Below, piece by piece: positions 1 to 10,122 of a stretch of DNA of 64,000 bases. The position numbers and the translations under genes are program-made. Below the pieces are notes generated by a model, which worked only from the letters and a program-made list of their open reading frames with translations, did not search any database and had not been told where the DNA came from. The stretch is from assembly GCA_023376005.1 (NCBI GenBank), contig CM042157.1:89802143-89866142 (forward strand), given 5' to 3'. Each line of letters begins with the position of its first letter. The stretch's first letter is position 1. This DNA comes from Doryteuthis pealeii (Eukaryota; Mollusca; Cephalopoda; Myopsida; Loliginidae).

Positions 1-179
1 ATTTAAAAAAGAGCGAGAGAGAGTTAAATCAAGATTATTATAGTTTGTACATATTGAACTATTTTACAATAGCTCTTAAATAAACATACCAAACGTTGTA
101 ATAGTTAAATATCATACTGTGGTATATCCACAAGTCCTGATAGTAAATATATAATTTAAATCTTTTTTTATTTTTATTT

Positions 180-290
180 GTCTGAATGTTTGAGATAAAG
201 CTTGATAATTTTTATTATTCAGATTTTTCGGATTGTTATCCTCATCTTTATTGTTAACACCATATTTCGGTCGATGTGCCATAGTCAGGA
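180..290 (-). repeat. Family C (ribozyme-like SINE) 3' fragment
   Basis: The minus strand reads ...CGACCGAAAT...AACAATAAAGATGAGGATAAC, which matches the 3' part of family C elements at 6.9, 22.1 and 32.2 kb. Only the part after the GAAA box is present. Fragment of a dispersed repeat; no coding content. Confidence 0.45.
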
Positions 291-417
291 TTTGAGTGTC
301 TGTTTACATTTTGTACCAAATAAATTATGTAAGGTAAATTGGAGATTGATAATAATGAATATTTAAAAAAAAGCAATTGGAGAAGGGCTAACATTTTATA
401 ATATTGACTGCCTTATT

Positions 418-690
418 AGGGCATCTCACGTGGTGTAATGGTTAGCAAGTTAGATTTGCAGACCATTGTTAGTGAGTTCGATTCTCGCTGGGTGCCCCAT
501 ACTTCTGGCCTTGTGCCATATCTAAGCTATTAATGAAGCTTAGAATACATCGACTGCACACCTTCTCCCCCCCTGAGTAGAAAACTAAACTGCATCAAGT
601 GATGAGTCTCTAGTATGGAGTACCTTTATGTCCCCATTACTCACAGGTCCATTCTGATCCAAAGTACCTGTTAAAGTCACAGCTATAAGA
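418..690 (+). mobile_element. tRNA-derived SINE, family a
   Basis: The first 80 bases look like a tRNA gene head. A box A-like tggtgtaatggttag (431-445) and a box B-like gagttcgattctcg (474-487) would form an internal RNA polymerase III promoter. The head runs into a non-tRNA body ending in a segment shared with family R (ttagaatacatcgactgcac and the acctgttaaag block). A second copy lies at 52817-52936 and a fragment at 15540-15620. It is not a functional tRNA gene: no proper acceptor stem closes the head. Confidence 0.7.
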
Positions 691-699
691 AAGTTTCAA

Positions 700-1120
700 A
701 GTTATATATATTGGATACATGACTCCGACGAAGGTTGACAGACAAAACATTTAACATGGATAGCACATGGATATAACAAGATACAAAATACATAAGTAAG
801 ACGAAGTTACATGTAGAAAGATAAACACACATTCATGAATGGTACTGTTAAGTATCTGGTCGGCATCCTTAGTTCCAGATGTAGTAAGTAAGTAAGCAAG
901 CCAATAAGAATCCGGTTTTAGAGTATTCTTTGTAAGTCCTACGTCCAAGAGAATCCAAGTGTCAATGACATAAGTTTAGAATGGTGCCTCTATTAATACA
1001 GCAGAAGCAGCAGCAGCAGTGCCAGTGATTGGACAATAGAAATCTACCCCAGGTCACGTGGTAGTCAACGAGTCTATATTTAGGAGTGACCATTTGCCCC
1101 ATGCCTTATATCAAATAATT
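700..1120. other. No gene seen
   Basis: AT-rich sequence with stops in all frames. A motif near 727 (CCGACGAAGG ... AAAACATTT) resembles a decayed hammerhead core but lacks paired stems. A short CAG run lies near 1002. The part around 1040-1100 repeats the wording of the LTR next to it and may be another LTR scrap. Confidence 0.5.
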
Positions 1121-1124
1121 CAAC

Positions 1125-1386
1125 AGGTACAACATATACAAAAAGTACAGACATGAGACTAGGGATAGTCCATGCTGTGAAGAACTTACAGCAATGTAAG
1201 GGGGGCGGGGCCCCAACGAGAAGGAGTAGACCAAAATCTACCCCATGTGTCTCGTGGTTACTGGAACAGGAAAAGAGGGGGAAGTGTTTTGAACCAGCCG
1301 CTTAAATACTATATCCCCTAGCGGGCACCAGCAAACTAAACCGGGCAGACAACTCTCCCAGGCAAATACGAAACTAACGCTACACA
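1125..1386 (-). mobile_element. LTR fragment, family K (gypsy-like)
   Basis: Read on the minus strand from TGTGTAGCG, this matches the LTRs at 20136-20597 and 59865-60337: the ttgcctgggagagttgtctgcc block, a TATTTAAGCGGCT promoter-like box, and the cagcatggactatcc block. The 3' end is lost near 1125. No internal coding region adjoins it. Confidence 0.65.
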
Positions 1387-1455
1387 GCTAATACATCACT
1401 CAAAAAGTCCCGGGCCTAACTAATAAAACAACAAACTTTTAGGAAAAATTTGAGT

Positions 1456-1735
1456 TTATTTATCAACATAGTCTCCTTCTGGGGTGATACACTGATTCCA
1501 ACACTTCTCTAACAATTCAATGCCTTTTTCGTAGAACGATTTGTCTTTGGCCTCAAAATACGCCTCAGTTTCCGATATCACCTCTTCACTGAATCCAGAT
1601 TTCTTTGCCTGGAGCATTCTTTTGAGGTCTGCAAACAGTCAGTAGTCGCTGGGGACCAGATCTGGAGAATAGGGTGGGTGTAGAAGCAATTTGAAGTGTT
1701 TTCTTGTTGAACTCGACAGCCTTTATGTCATAATC
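1456..1735 (-). pseudogene. mariner-family transposase, C-terminal remnant
   Basis: The minus strand encodes HPPYSPDLVPSDY, a stop, then LFADLKRMLQAKKSGFSEEV and a tail ending GDYVDK before TAA (stop at 1456-1458). The PYSPDL.PSDY.LF block is the family signature around the last acidic residue of the mariner catalytic triad, followed by the usual C-terminal helix. The in-frame TGA sits where mariners normally have an aromatic or His codon. Upstream, at 1681-1735, the similarity continues (VEFNKKTLQIAS) after a frameshift. Only the last quarter of a roughly 350-residue transposase is left, so it is dead. Different subfamily from the mariner at 54.6 kb. Confidence 0.85.
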
Positions 1736-1914
1736 AGGGTCCCTTACGGAACTTCGAACCCAATCATTTATTTATTCCATTGGGATATATTGTCTTCATT
1801 CCGTTAACCATGATCAGTTACAAGTGTTAAACTAAGTATTCTATTATTATTTATATTTTTGAAGGCAATTACAATGCGTATATCGTAAAATATTCTATAA
1901 TTATTCAAAATAAT

Positions 1915-2136
1915 TATTGTGATGTTAGTTCAACAGTAAAAAAAAAAGAAGTCAAGTCGAGGTAGGGTAAAATGAGACAAGTGTATTTACAATAAGGTAC
2001 AAGAACGGCTAGCTTGCCGCTAAACGGTAACAGTACGGTAACAGTACGGTAACAGTACAACCTTTTCACTCGGTGTCTCACTATTTATAGTGAGAACCGG
2101 TGTATATTCTCCACTGTAGGAACGGCCGGTACAACA
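1915..2136 (+). mobile_element. Solo LTR, family Y
   Basis: A 222-bp unit starting TATTGTGATG and ending TACAACA, flanked by the 5-bp target duplication ataat (1910-1914, 2137-2141). It shares most of its length with 27518-27714, which has its own duplication, gtttg. It contains a TATA-like ctatttatagtgag box. This copy has an 11-bp cggtaacagta repeat expanded to three or more units (about 2025-2060). No internal region is present, so this is a recombined solo LTR. Confidence 0.8.
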
Positions 2137-2204
2137 ATAATCATGACAAGCAAACCCGGCGAATAACGTGCCACGTGGAACACCGTACAGCTTTATTAAG
2201 TCTC

Positions 2205-2290
2205 ATCAGCGGTGTATACCTACGATCTCCCTCCGATAGAGATCGAAACCGCAGAGTTAGAAACTCTACCTCTGGGCCATCGGCCGGAAG
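2205..2290 (-). repeat. tRNA-like head (SINE fragment)
   Basis: On the minus strand tggcccagaggtagag resembles a box A and ggtttcgatctc a box B, spaced about as in a tRNA. No matching second copy was found in the window. Confidence 0.4.
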
Positions 2291-2329
2291 CACACGATAC
2301 ATGCCGAATATAACAGGTCAATGATAAAC

Positions 2330-3655
2330 ACGCCACTACTATACATAGTACAGTGAGCGTGTAAAAATATAAATAATAATATACTTTACATAACAATGCT
2401 TCAAAAGCAAATAATCAAATTCCATTTAAGTATTCTATGTTATCATCGTCTGTAATCTCCAGATCATTGTCACTTAGAACTGTATTAACCCAGCCTTATA
2501 TCATTACCTTGACAAGAACTTTCTTGAAAATGCATGAACAATAAATTGCATTGAAATTAGATAGCCACAAAATGCTTGATTGCAACATGAGCACCAAGTT
2601 CCATTTTCTGCATAGCCATCTTGCTAAGTTCTTGGAAAACCTTGATCTGGTCAGCTATGAGCAAGATGAATGATTCCACCAAGATTTAAAATTCATAGAG
2701 GAATGGTATCAAAGTATATGGGATTAAATATGATGGCTAACTATGGAGCATAAAGGGGAATTGTCCACATACTAAACACACTAGAAAAAAAATGTGTAAA
2801 TTTTTACCTTAACTACTTGCACACAATTTGACTTACAGTAACAATATCCTTTGAAGGAACGAAATGAATTTGTAAAAACATTACAGTCAAGCATTTTTTT
2901 AAATTATTTTCCATTGTAATTTTTTAAAACGTTCTATAAAATAAACTCAAATCTTCCACATGCAGTATTTTAATGGTTTTTGAGACCAAGCGAGGGTATC
3001 TTGCTACTTAAAAAGTTGATGTAATAGAGAGAAAAATACTCGACCCCTATATCAGTTGTGCCATGTAATATTTATTCATTATTGTGTAAAAAATTAAATT
3101 TCCCCGACTACACATGCTACACTCTACTCCTATACAGAAGTACTGGGAGGCGACATTTTTAGCCGATACAGGGCACACAGATACTACACCCTCATCCAAT
3201 CAAAATTTACCGGCAGAAGGAAATAGAAAAAGTCGCAGTGATTTTTCAATAGATATATAATGGTTGCTCTAAGAAAGAATGGTGAAATAATCTCTTTATT
3301 CAAATAAACAATTTAATTGTCCGTAAATTATCTTGTTAGACATTTACAAATCGTTTTGCGTCCGGGCGTTAAGCGTTTGTAGTTAGATTCAACAAAGGAA
3401 ATAGAATTGTTAAATCTTTTAGGCGAATCATTACAACTGGAAATGTTATTAAGTTGCTCTATTATGACAATCAAAATGTCTGTTGTTGCTGTAATGAAAA
3501 CAAAATGGCAAAATCACAGGAAGTAGGAAAAATGTTACCAGAAGAAAACATGGCGTCGTTTTTTTTATCTTTTAATTTTACTAACGAACCTTAAAAAGAA
3601 TTTAAAGATTCAACTTGAGTGTCGCTTTTGTATCGATTGTTTACGAAAATTAAAA
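2330..3655. other. No gene seen
   Basis: AT-rich, about 1.3 kb, stop-dense in all frames, no repeats recognised from elsewhere in the window. Could be unique intergenic or intronic DNA. Confidence 0.5.
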
Positions 3656-3660
<5 letters not shown>

Positions 3661-3699
<39 letters not shown>

Positions 3700-3945
3700 G
3701 GAGAATATGTGCTTAATTGAAGTCGAACCTAATTTTTTTAAAGTTAATTCATTAATAATTAATTAGGCGGGATTTAACTATTTAAATGTAAGGCTAAACA
3801 AATCGAGAAAAATCAATCTCTGTATGTACATATTTGTTTAGCCTTACATTTAAATAGTTAAATCCCGCCTAATTAATTATTAATGAATTAACTTTTAAAA
3901 AAATTAGGTTCGACTTCAATTAAGCACATATTCTTCCAAATATTG
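3661..3945. mobile_element. Foldback element, family A (ribozyme core lost)
   Basis: (CT)n(AT)n at 3661-3696 is followed by two near-perfect inverted arms of about 105 bp (about 3697-3805 and 3833-3945) around a short loop. The arms match both ends of the family A element at 6462-6690. The loop keeps the segment gtacatacagagattg (on the minus strand), which is the 3' half of the hammerhead in the sister copy, but the CTGATGA box and stem II are missing. Confidence 0.75.
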
Positions 3946-3996
3946 CCGGCTTGAAAAAAGCCATATCAACAAACATCGTATGTTTGTTTACTTCTC

Positions 3997-4002
<6 letters not shown>

Positions 4003-4029
<27 letters not shown>

Positions 4030-4030
4030 C

Positions 4031-4120
<90 letters not shown>
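4003..4120. repeat. Composite microsatellite (AT)n-(TC)n-(CA)n
   Basis: Three abutting dinucleotide arrays: TA to about 4030, TC to about 4076, then CA to 4118. Any open frame across it is a low-complexity artefact. Confidence 0.95.
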
Positions 4121-4122
<2 letters not shown>

Positions 4123-4333
4123 TCTATTATTGCCTATAAATCTATTGTTACTTTATGTTTCACGGCATATCAACAATTTTGGGTTATTTAACGCCAAATT
4201 AAATAATTTTCATACAAGTTTATTTAATTTTTTTAAATATTTCGAGGCACAAAATTTACACATTATCGAGAGCAACGGAAAGGACATATTCACAGGAAAA
4301 TGAAAGAAAATGTTGGTCGAAAAAATTTGACAA

Positions 4334-4794
4334 TCTTATTATTAATGGAGATTCGCTTCCGGTTTTTGTCTGTAACAAAAATTACGTTACTGCTTACGTC
4401 ACATTACCCAAAATCGTCATAAGATAGAATAAATCTATTAATAATGGAGATTCGCTTCCGGTTTTTGTATGTAGACCAAAATTACGTCACTGCTTACATC
4501 ACATTACGCAAAATCGTCATAACATAGAATAAATACACTCAAAATTTAAACATACAACATTAAACAGTCCTTATTGTTTTTTAAAACAAGTTTTAATAAA
4601 TACATGACTGGTATTATATATCTATATATAGTTTGTTTTATTTTAATACATATTTAAAGTTTACATTTCAAATTGTTTTATTTTTTTAATCCTTTAATGA
4701 ATTTGATGATTTTACTTACTTACGGTACAAACTCACTGACATTGAATTTTTAACTCCCACCCCTCAGGCAATATGTTTCAAAAATCAATTCTAG
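4334..4794 (+). mobile_element. Non-autonomous Helitron-like element, family HB
   Basis: Starts A|TC with the terminus TCTTATTATTAATGGAGATT. The first 100 bp (4334-4433) are repeated in tandem from 4434, again beginning A|TC. The body matches 45439-45829 and ends at CTAG (4791-4794). The 5' motif ATAATGGAGATT is shared with the H family Helitrons (24064, 42203, 44770). The usual 3' hairpin is not intact, so the 3' end is uncertain. Confidence 0.6.
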
Positions 4795-4812
4795 AAGAAG
4801 AAGAAGAAGAAG

Positions 4813-4842
<30 letters not shown>
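4795..4842. repeat. (AAG)n microsatellite
   Basis: Uninterrupted AGA/AAG trinucleotide array abutting the CTAG end of the preceding element. Confidence 0.95.
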
Positions 4843-4843
<1 letters not shown>

Positions 4844-4924
4844 GGACAACGAAATAAAAGTGATAAAGTTCAGAAATAAATAATGAATGAATAAATAAAT
4901 ACTACTCCTACTACTACTACTACT

Positions 4925-4980
4925 TCGGCATAAAATGACCCAATGGGTTTGACATGCCGTATAAATAACCAACCAACCTT
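4925..4980 (+). repeat. Family R 3' tail fragment
   Basis: Contains the tail signature cggcataaaatgaccc ... gacatgccgt followed by ccaaccaacc, as in the full R element at 35346-35948. GGCAT and ATGCC can pair as a hairpin. Confidence 0.6.
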
Positions 4981-5421
4981 TTAATAGCATGACTGGAATT
5001 GAAAGTCACTTACAGAAATGTAAGCCCAGATCCTCCAGAATTGTGCCAAGTCTGTCAGTTAAAACGTGCAATTCATCAAAGTGTTTTTTTGTTTTGTTTT
5101 TTTTTTTCATCGCCTTTTTTTTTTTCATTCAAAATTTATAAATAACATTTTGTCGTTAAGAGAAGAAGAAATCTTCAACAAAAGATTGAAACTCCTTCAG
5201 TTGGTTTCGGCTTGTGCTTCTATGTTCAATGATAATCGGATGAGGTGTGTTGTCAATCAGTTAAAAGTGGAGAAGAATTATTCGTGATTTTGAAATTTGC
5301 AAGGGTTTTATAAAGCTGCTTATGCATACTTGTGCGTATTATTAGGTATTACAAATATTCATAGGTCTTTATTGTACATGTGAAAAGATTGATATAGTCT
5401 CACTAAAATAGATAGACATTA

Positions 5422-5426
<5 letters not shown>

Positions 5427-5479
<53 letters not shown>
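5427..5479. repeat. (TA)n microsatellite
   Basis: About 53 bp of alternating TA directly beside the family W ribozyme element. Confidence 0.95.
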
Positions 5480-5482
<3 letters not shown>

Positions 5483-5587
5483 AGAATGGAAAGTGAATTG
5501 AATCCAACAATATGAGGAAAAAATTAGTAAAGAAAAGAAATGTAGATGGATAAAAATGAATTTTATCGATATCACTTTTAATCGATA

Positions 5588-5754
5588 TCACTTACACATG
5601 TGTTTCGGTCTGTTTATCAAAATGTATACGGATTTACGTTATTATTATTATTAAAATAATCAGATGGAGTTGAAATGATGATAATAATGATAATAGGAAA
5701 AATGTATAAAATATTCCGTACACAGAGAGATTTTTTCGACCTTCATCAGAGTGA
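5588..5754 (-). ncRNA. Hammerhead ribozyme-like motif, family W copy 1
   Basis: Minus-strand parts in order: stem I strand UCACU (5750-5754), CUGAUGA (5743-5749), one extra A, stem II strand GGUC (5738-5741), a loop of about 127 nt, GACC (5607-5610), GAAA (5603-5606), the palindromic stem III ACACAUGUGU, H17 = A (5593), then AGUGA (5588-5592), which pairs with UCACU. Stem II is extended inside the loop by GUGUACGGA against UCCGUAUAC. The predicted cut lies between 5593 and 5592. The order and pairing are those of a type I hammerhead. The extra base after CUGAUGA and the very long stem II are deviations, so activity is uncertain. The same layout recurs at 9933-10122. Confidence 0.68.
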
Positions 5755-5984
5755 ATTTTTTATTTTTTGAGTAGAGATAAAATCGTTGGAGACAAGAACA
5801 GAATTTTAAATGTTCGAAAAAAAGAATATTTTTTTGAATCATTAGGAACGCAGAGGCCGTTAGAGGCCGTTAAAAATTTGAAAGTTTTGGTGGATGGGTA
5901 TAATTTGTATTGCAAAGAATGCAATGTTATTAATAATCTTAAACTTGTTGATGTTTGAATGAAATGTGTTTCATTGTTATTGTT

Positions 5985-6400
5985 GGGGGGGGGATGAAAG
6001 AAGAAATAAATCAGTGAAAACCGAAAAGAGTTAACCCCTCAAAATGAGCGAATGCGTCAAGTATGTTTTATTGTTTATGGAATATTATGTTATATAACGA
6101 ATTGAAATTAATTAATGAAATGTTAAATTAAGTGATGTGGTATTATTTAATAAATGTTTGGAAAGAAACAGCATACTGATCAGAATTTTTAGATTATTTA
6201 AGGTAGAAGTTAATAAGATGAAAGTAGGGAAAAGATTATGAAAAAAAAGAGTTTGTGTATTAAAATAGGTACGAAAAAATGTTTTTTTTTAAATAAATGT
6301 AGATAAGGTATGTAATTAAAGTCGTTAATGATAGTGAGTTGGAAGAAAGAAGAAAATAAATTATTGGGGTTTTTGAATAGAGGTAAATGGTTAAAAAAAA
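5985..6400. other. No gene seen
   Basis: AT-rich flank of the family W element with poly-G (5986) and poly-A runs; stop-dense. The part to about 6240 resembles the right flank of the second W copy (10140-10390). Confidence 0.45.
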
Positions 6401-6690
6401 TATATATATAATATATATATATTATATATATATATATATATATTTATATATGTATATATTTTTGGGAGAATATGAGCTTAATTGAAGTCAATCACGCACA
6501 AGGCGGTCTTCCTATATATAGCTCTGCTGATGAGGCCTAATAGGCCGAAATGTACATACAGAGATTGATTTTTCTCGATTTGTTTAGCCTTACATTTAAA
6601 TAGATATGCCCGCCTAATTAATTAATTATTAATTAATTAACTTTCAAAATTAGGTACGACTTCAATTAAGCACATATTCTCCCAAAAATA
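6401..6690. mobile_element. Family A element with terminal inverted repeats
   Basis: Begins in (TA)n (6401-6455). Outer arms tgggagaatatgagcttaat (6464-6483) and its complement (about 6667-6684) are inverted. Between them lies an intact hammerhead motif (6522-6563). The right part matches the arm of the element at 3697-3945. Beyond 6700 comes the shared end motif ctcatactgtcg. Confidence 0.75.
6522..6563 (+). ncRNA. Hammerhead ribozyme, type I, family A
   Basis: All core parts are present without insertion. Stem I CUCUG (6522-6526) pairs with CAGAG (6559-6563). CUGAUGA is at 6527-6533. Stem II GGCCU/AGGCC (6534-6538, 6542-6546) closes a 3-nt loop. GAAA is at 6547-6550. Stem III is two pairs (A6550-U6557, U6551-A6556) around GUAC. 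The cleavage triplet is AUA with the predicted cut after 6558. A minimal stem III is typical of type I hammerheads in animal retroelements. What it ribozyme-processes here would be the RNA of the surrounding small element. Confidence 0.82.
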
Positions 6691-6819
6691 GTCGGCTAAA
6701 AAAAAGTCATATCATAAACATATCGCTTGTGTATTTACTTCTCATACTGTCGTGTAGAAGTCACTATAAGAGGAATATAAAACCACTTCTAAACAAAACG
6801 AAAAATCTAAGAAAGTCCG

Positions 6820-7000
6820 GTTGGTGTAGGGGTTAAGATGCTCGTCGTCGTAAGGTTCCCGTGTTCGAAAAGGTTCCCGAGTCCGACAAGAAATACCTGA
6901 AGAAGGCCGGAGGGCATATGGACCGAAACGTAGTACAAATAACAATGAAGATGGGGACAATAGTCCGAATGACGCAGATAATACTAAGAAAAATATGAGC
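6820..7000 (+). mobile_element. Family C: tRNA-like head joined to hammerhead-like domain
   Basis: Head: ggttggtgtaggggttaag is box A-like; gtgttcgaaa and gagtccgac are box B-like and lie in a 17-18-bp repeat (ggttcccgNgttcgaaaa). It runs straight into ACCUGAAGAAGGCCGG ... GGACCGAAACG. Consensus over the copies gives stem I AAACAC/GUGUUU, CUGAAGA, a GGCC/GGCC stem II and GAAACGUU. In this copy stem I is weak and stem II has a bulge. The 3' end (aacaatgaagatggggacaatagtccg) recurs in all copies. Confidence 0.55.
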
Positions 7001-7049
7001 TTTTAAAAAATTTGAGTACCCATCAACAATGAATAATACAAAACGTCTT

Positions 7050-7130
7050 TGGCATAAAATAACCCAACAAGAGTTGACATGCCGTAAAACCCAACTAACC
7101 AAACAAACAAACAAATAAACAAACTAAAAT
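7050..7130 (+). repeat. Family R 3' tail fragment
   Basis: ggcataaaataacccaac ... gttgacatgccgtaaaaccc followed by a degenerate (AAAC)n tail. GGCAT/ATGCC and AACCC/GGGTT-type pairings form a conserved hairpin just before the tail. Confidence 0.65.
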
Positions 7131-7595
7131 AAAATATTGTTGTCAGTTTAATCTATGAAACACTTGAGAAAATGAAACGTCGTCTTTCAGATAAGAAATA
7201 CGAGATTCCACTTCTCTGTTCTGTTCAGTGAATAATTCTCTTCTTTCTTTCATAGATTCCTTCGAATAATTATACTTGTACAATGGTTTATGATTACCGA
7301 GCGTAAAGATTTAATGTTAGATATTATGAAAACAAAGATAATGATGTATTCAGTGAATACAAAACCGTTTGTCTGGAAAGATTAACTCGAATGTTGTTAT
7401 TTTATTATTCTAATTGTTATTTATTAAATATGTCAGTTTTTATTTCAGTTCGCCGTAAATAATTAATATAGCTTATAAGAAATATAGGAAAAGGTTCAGA
7501 TATATATAAAGATGTGAATATACTGGGATAGATAGATAGATACGAATAGATGTTTCTATAATATTATATATTATACTATAAAAGTTGCAGAAACA
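7130..7595. other. No gene seen
   Basis: AT-rich, stop-dense spacer between a family R tail and the large inverted repeat. Confidence 0.45.
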
Positions 7596-7596
7596 C

Positions 7597-7789
7597 ACAC
7601 AACCTATCAAATATCGGACATATTCTACTAAAATAATAACTCAATGCCTGAAGAAGACAACAAATCAGAAACACGTGTCGCGTATGTAAGATAAAAAGAA
7701 TTTAAACATTTTTTCTGAGAACATAATACATTTTGCGGACCTTCTTTTTTATAAGATATTAAATTTTCTCCCGTTGGAACCAGAACAAC

Positions 7790-7838
<49 letters not shown>

Positions 7839-8026
7839 ATATAATATATATAAGGGAAAAGTAGACAAAAATAATGACTCAAACAAATATTTCTTTTTAA
7901 AGCGAAGAACATCATCAGTCTAACTTTATTCAAAGTACGTACTTTGTTTTGAATAAAGTTAGACTGATGATGTTCTTCGCTTTAAAAAGAAATATTTGTT
8001 TGAGTCATCATTTTTGTCTACTTTTC

Positions 8027-8094
<68 letters not shown>

Positions 8095-8335
8095 GTTGTT
8101 CTGGTTCCAACGGGAGAAAATTTAATATCTTATAAAAAAGAAGGTCCGCAAAATGTATTATGTTCTCAGAAAAAATGTTTAAATTCTTTTTATCTTACAT
8201 ACGCGACACGTGTTTCTGATTTGTTGTCTTCTTCAGGCATTGAGTTATTATTTTAGTAGAATATGTCCGATATTTGATAGGTTGTGTGTGTTTCTGCAAC
8301 TTTTATAGTATAATATATAATATTGATGTTCTTCG
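7597..8335. mobile_element. Large inverted repeat, family D
   Basis: Two arms of about 310 bp, nearly identical, run 7597-7933 and 7996-8310 in opposite directions. Both therefore encode the same artefactual peptide ending ATRVSDLLSSSGIELLF on opposite strands. Each arm holds an internal (TA)n array (about 7795-7850 and 8031-8088) and, near its outer end, a hammerhead-like motif. The centre contains ctgatgatgttcttcgctt and its complement. A third partial copy at 8320-8440 has a well-formed hairpin GTTCTTC/GAAGAAC followed by GAAA. Confidence 0.8.
7644..7683 (+). ncRNA. Hammerhead-like motif, family D
   Basis: AUGC (7644-7647), CUGAAGA (7648-7654), a weak stem II (GA...UC), GAAA (7668-7671), palindromic ACACGUGU, GUC as cleavage triplet, and GCGU (7680-7683) pairing with AUGC through one G-U. 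A mirror copy lies on the minus strand at about 8201-8240. Stem II is poor, so probably decayed. Confidence 0.42.
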
Positions 8336-8409
8336 CGTAAAGAAGAACGAAATATTTCTCTCCTACTTCAACTTGTTTGAGTCATTATTTTTTCTCCACT
8401 TTTCCTTTT

Positions 8410-8451
8410 ACCTCACCTCATACTGTCGGATTTTACTCCAACCCTCCTATC

Positions 8452-8455
<4 letters not shown>
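8410..8455. other. Shared element end motif
   Basis: catactgtcggatttta, the terminal motif seen also at 6744, 9850 (complement), 36612 and 38330 (complement), just before a (TA)n array. Confidence 0.5.
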
Positions 8456-8507
<52 letters not shown>

Positions 8508-8537
8508 TAGATATATAGATAGATAGATAGATATGGG

Positions 8538-8569
<32 letters not shown>

Positions 8570-8767
8570 TGAATATATGGGGATAAATAGATACGAATAG
8601 ACTGAGATAAATATATAGATATGGATATACTGGGATAGATAGATAGGAACATATTGAGAGAGAGAGATTGATTTATAGATAGATATGAACATACTGTGAT
8701 ATATATAACATACTGGGATAGATAGATAGACATGAACATACTGGGGTATATAGGTATGGACATACTG

Positions 8768-8812
<45 letters not shown>

Positions 8813-8845
8813 TGAACATACGGGGATATAGAGATATGAACACAC

Positions 8846-8882
<37 letters not shown>

Positions 8883-9036
8883 TGAACATACGGGGATATA
8901 GAGATATGAACACACAGATAGATGGATAGATAGATAGATAGAAATATATGAACATACTGTGATAGACATGAAAAATTGATTGATTGATACATAGATAGAC
9001 ATGAACATACTGGGGTATATAGGTATGGACATACTG

Positions 9037-9069
<33 letters not shown>

Positions 9070-9095
9070 TGAAGACAGTGAAATTGCTAGATAGA

Positions 9096-9143
<48 letters not shown>
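8455..9143. repeat. (TA)n and (GATA)n complex minisatellite
   Basis: (TA)n at 8455-8505 and 9099-9143 flank about 580 bp of GATA tetranucleotides. The GATA blocks are interrupted by recurring longer words such as atgaacatac(t/g)ggggata and gatatgaacacaca, so longer units of roughly 65-80 bp have been duplicated. The long minus-strand frames rich in YLSIYLSI are artefacts of the tetranucleotide. Confidence 0.92.
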
Positions 9144-9145
<2 letters not shown>

Positions 9146-9147
9146 CC

Positions 9148-9825
9148 AAAAGTCCAGAGAAGAAATCTTCCTTACGACACAAGAGTTTTATTTTTAAAAA
9201 AACCTGTCGCAGTTTGAGAGCTCAATGTGTGCTCTTAATGTTAGAGTCACTGAGCAAATATATAAGTAAAGAAATAACAAAAGACTTAGAGATTTAGCAT
9301 TATAGTCTATTTCAGGGAGCTTAGACAAAGTTTAACCTTACAATCATTCTTAATTTTTTTACTTTATATATAAGAAAAATAAAAAATTACAAAATTACAA
9401 AATTAATTACAAAAATAAAAATTCTTTTCTAAAAATCGGTTGCAAGCCTACTGTCAACGGATTAATACTCTTCCTGTTTGAATAAGAGATTTCGTCTGGT
9501 GTCGAACATGGAATATGTCTTCTTTTTTCAAAAACTGTTACAATAATAGATACATGATTCGGCGACCGAGATAAGTGTGGCAGAAGTGCTCATATTTGAA
9601 AGTAACACACTACTTTTTTGCAACATCAAGGTTTTCGTTTGGAATTCATATCATGGGACTATTAATATAAAAAAAAAAGAAAATCTGTTTTCAAATGCCT
9701 TTAAAGTAATAAAGAACTCATCATTCTGATGAGACGGGAGAGTTAGACACTTTGTCTAATCTCCCTGAAATAGACTATAATACTAAATCTCTAAGTCTTT
9801 TGTTATTTCTTTACTTATATATATA
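9148..9825. mobile_element. Family U element, copy 2 (interrupted palindrome)
   Basis: The left part (9148-9340) matches 61320-61500 and the right part (9726-9825) matches 61524-61617. The arms cattatagtctatttcaggg and ccctgaaatagactataat are inverted. About 390 bp of AT-rich sequence separates them here. CTGATGA at 9726-9732 and GAAA after a long hairpin remain, but stem I pairing (CAUU against AUAC) is lost. Confidence 0.65.
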
Positions 9826-9932
9826 TGTAAAAATGGAATAGGAATTGAATCCGACAATATGAGGAAAAATGAATAAAGAAAAGAAATGTAGATGGATAAA
9901 AATGAATTTAATCGATATCACTTTAATCGATA

Positions 9933-10017
9933 TCACTTACACATGTGTTTCGGTCAGTTTATCAAAATGTATACGGTTTACGCTATTATTATTATTAAAA
10001 TAATCAGATGAAATTGA

Positions 10018-10063
<46 letters not shown>

Positions 10064-10122
10064 GGAAAAATGTAAAAATATTCCGTACACAGAAAGATTT
10101 TTTACGACCTTCATCAGAGTGA
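9933..10122 (-). ncRNA. Hammerhead ribozyme-like motif, family W copy 2
   Basis: Same layout as 5588-5754: UCACU (10118-10122), CUGAUGA (10111-10117), extra A, GGUC (10106-10109), long loop, GACC (9952-9955), GAAA (9948-9951), palindromic ACACAUGUGU, H17 = A (9938), AGUGA (9933-9937). The loop holds an expanded (AAT)n array (about 10018-10063), so a microsatellite has grown inside stem II. The element ends upstream with the shared ...tccgacaatatgagg motif near 9850. Confidence 0.66.

Noticed and set aside
727..765. CCGACGAAGG...AAAACATTT as a hammerhead
   Set aside because: Core bases deviate and no stem I partner is visible.
3697..3945. Active hammerhead in the first family A copy
   Set aside because: Only the 3' half of the motif remains in the loop; CUGAUGA and stem II are missing.
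5066..5958. Several 60-75-codon frames beside the family W element
   Set aside because: Poly-T and AT-rich translations without domains; parts repeat at 10.0-10.4 kb as non-coding element flank.
8413..9100. Minus-strand frames of 119-215 codons rich in YLSIYLSI
   Set aside because: The GATA tetranucleotide read in any frame gives this 4-residue repeat; no non-repetitive segment.
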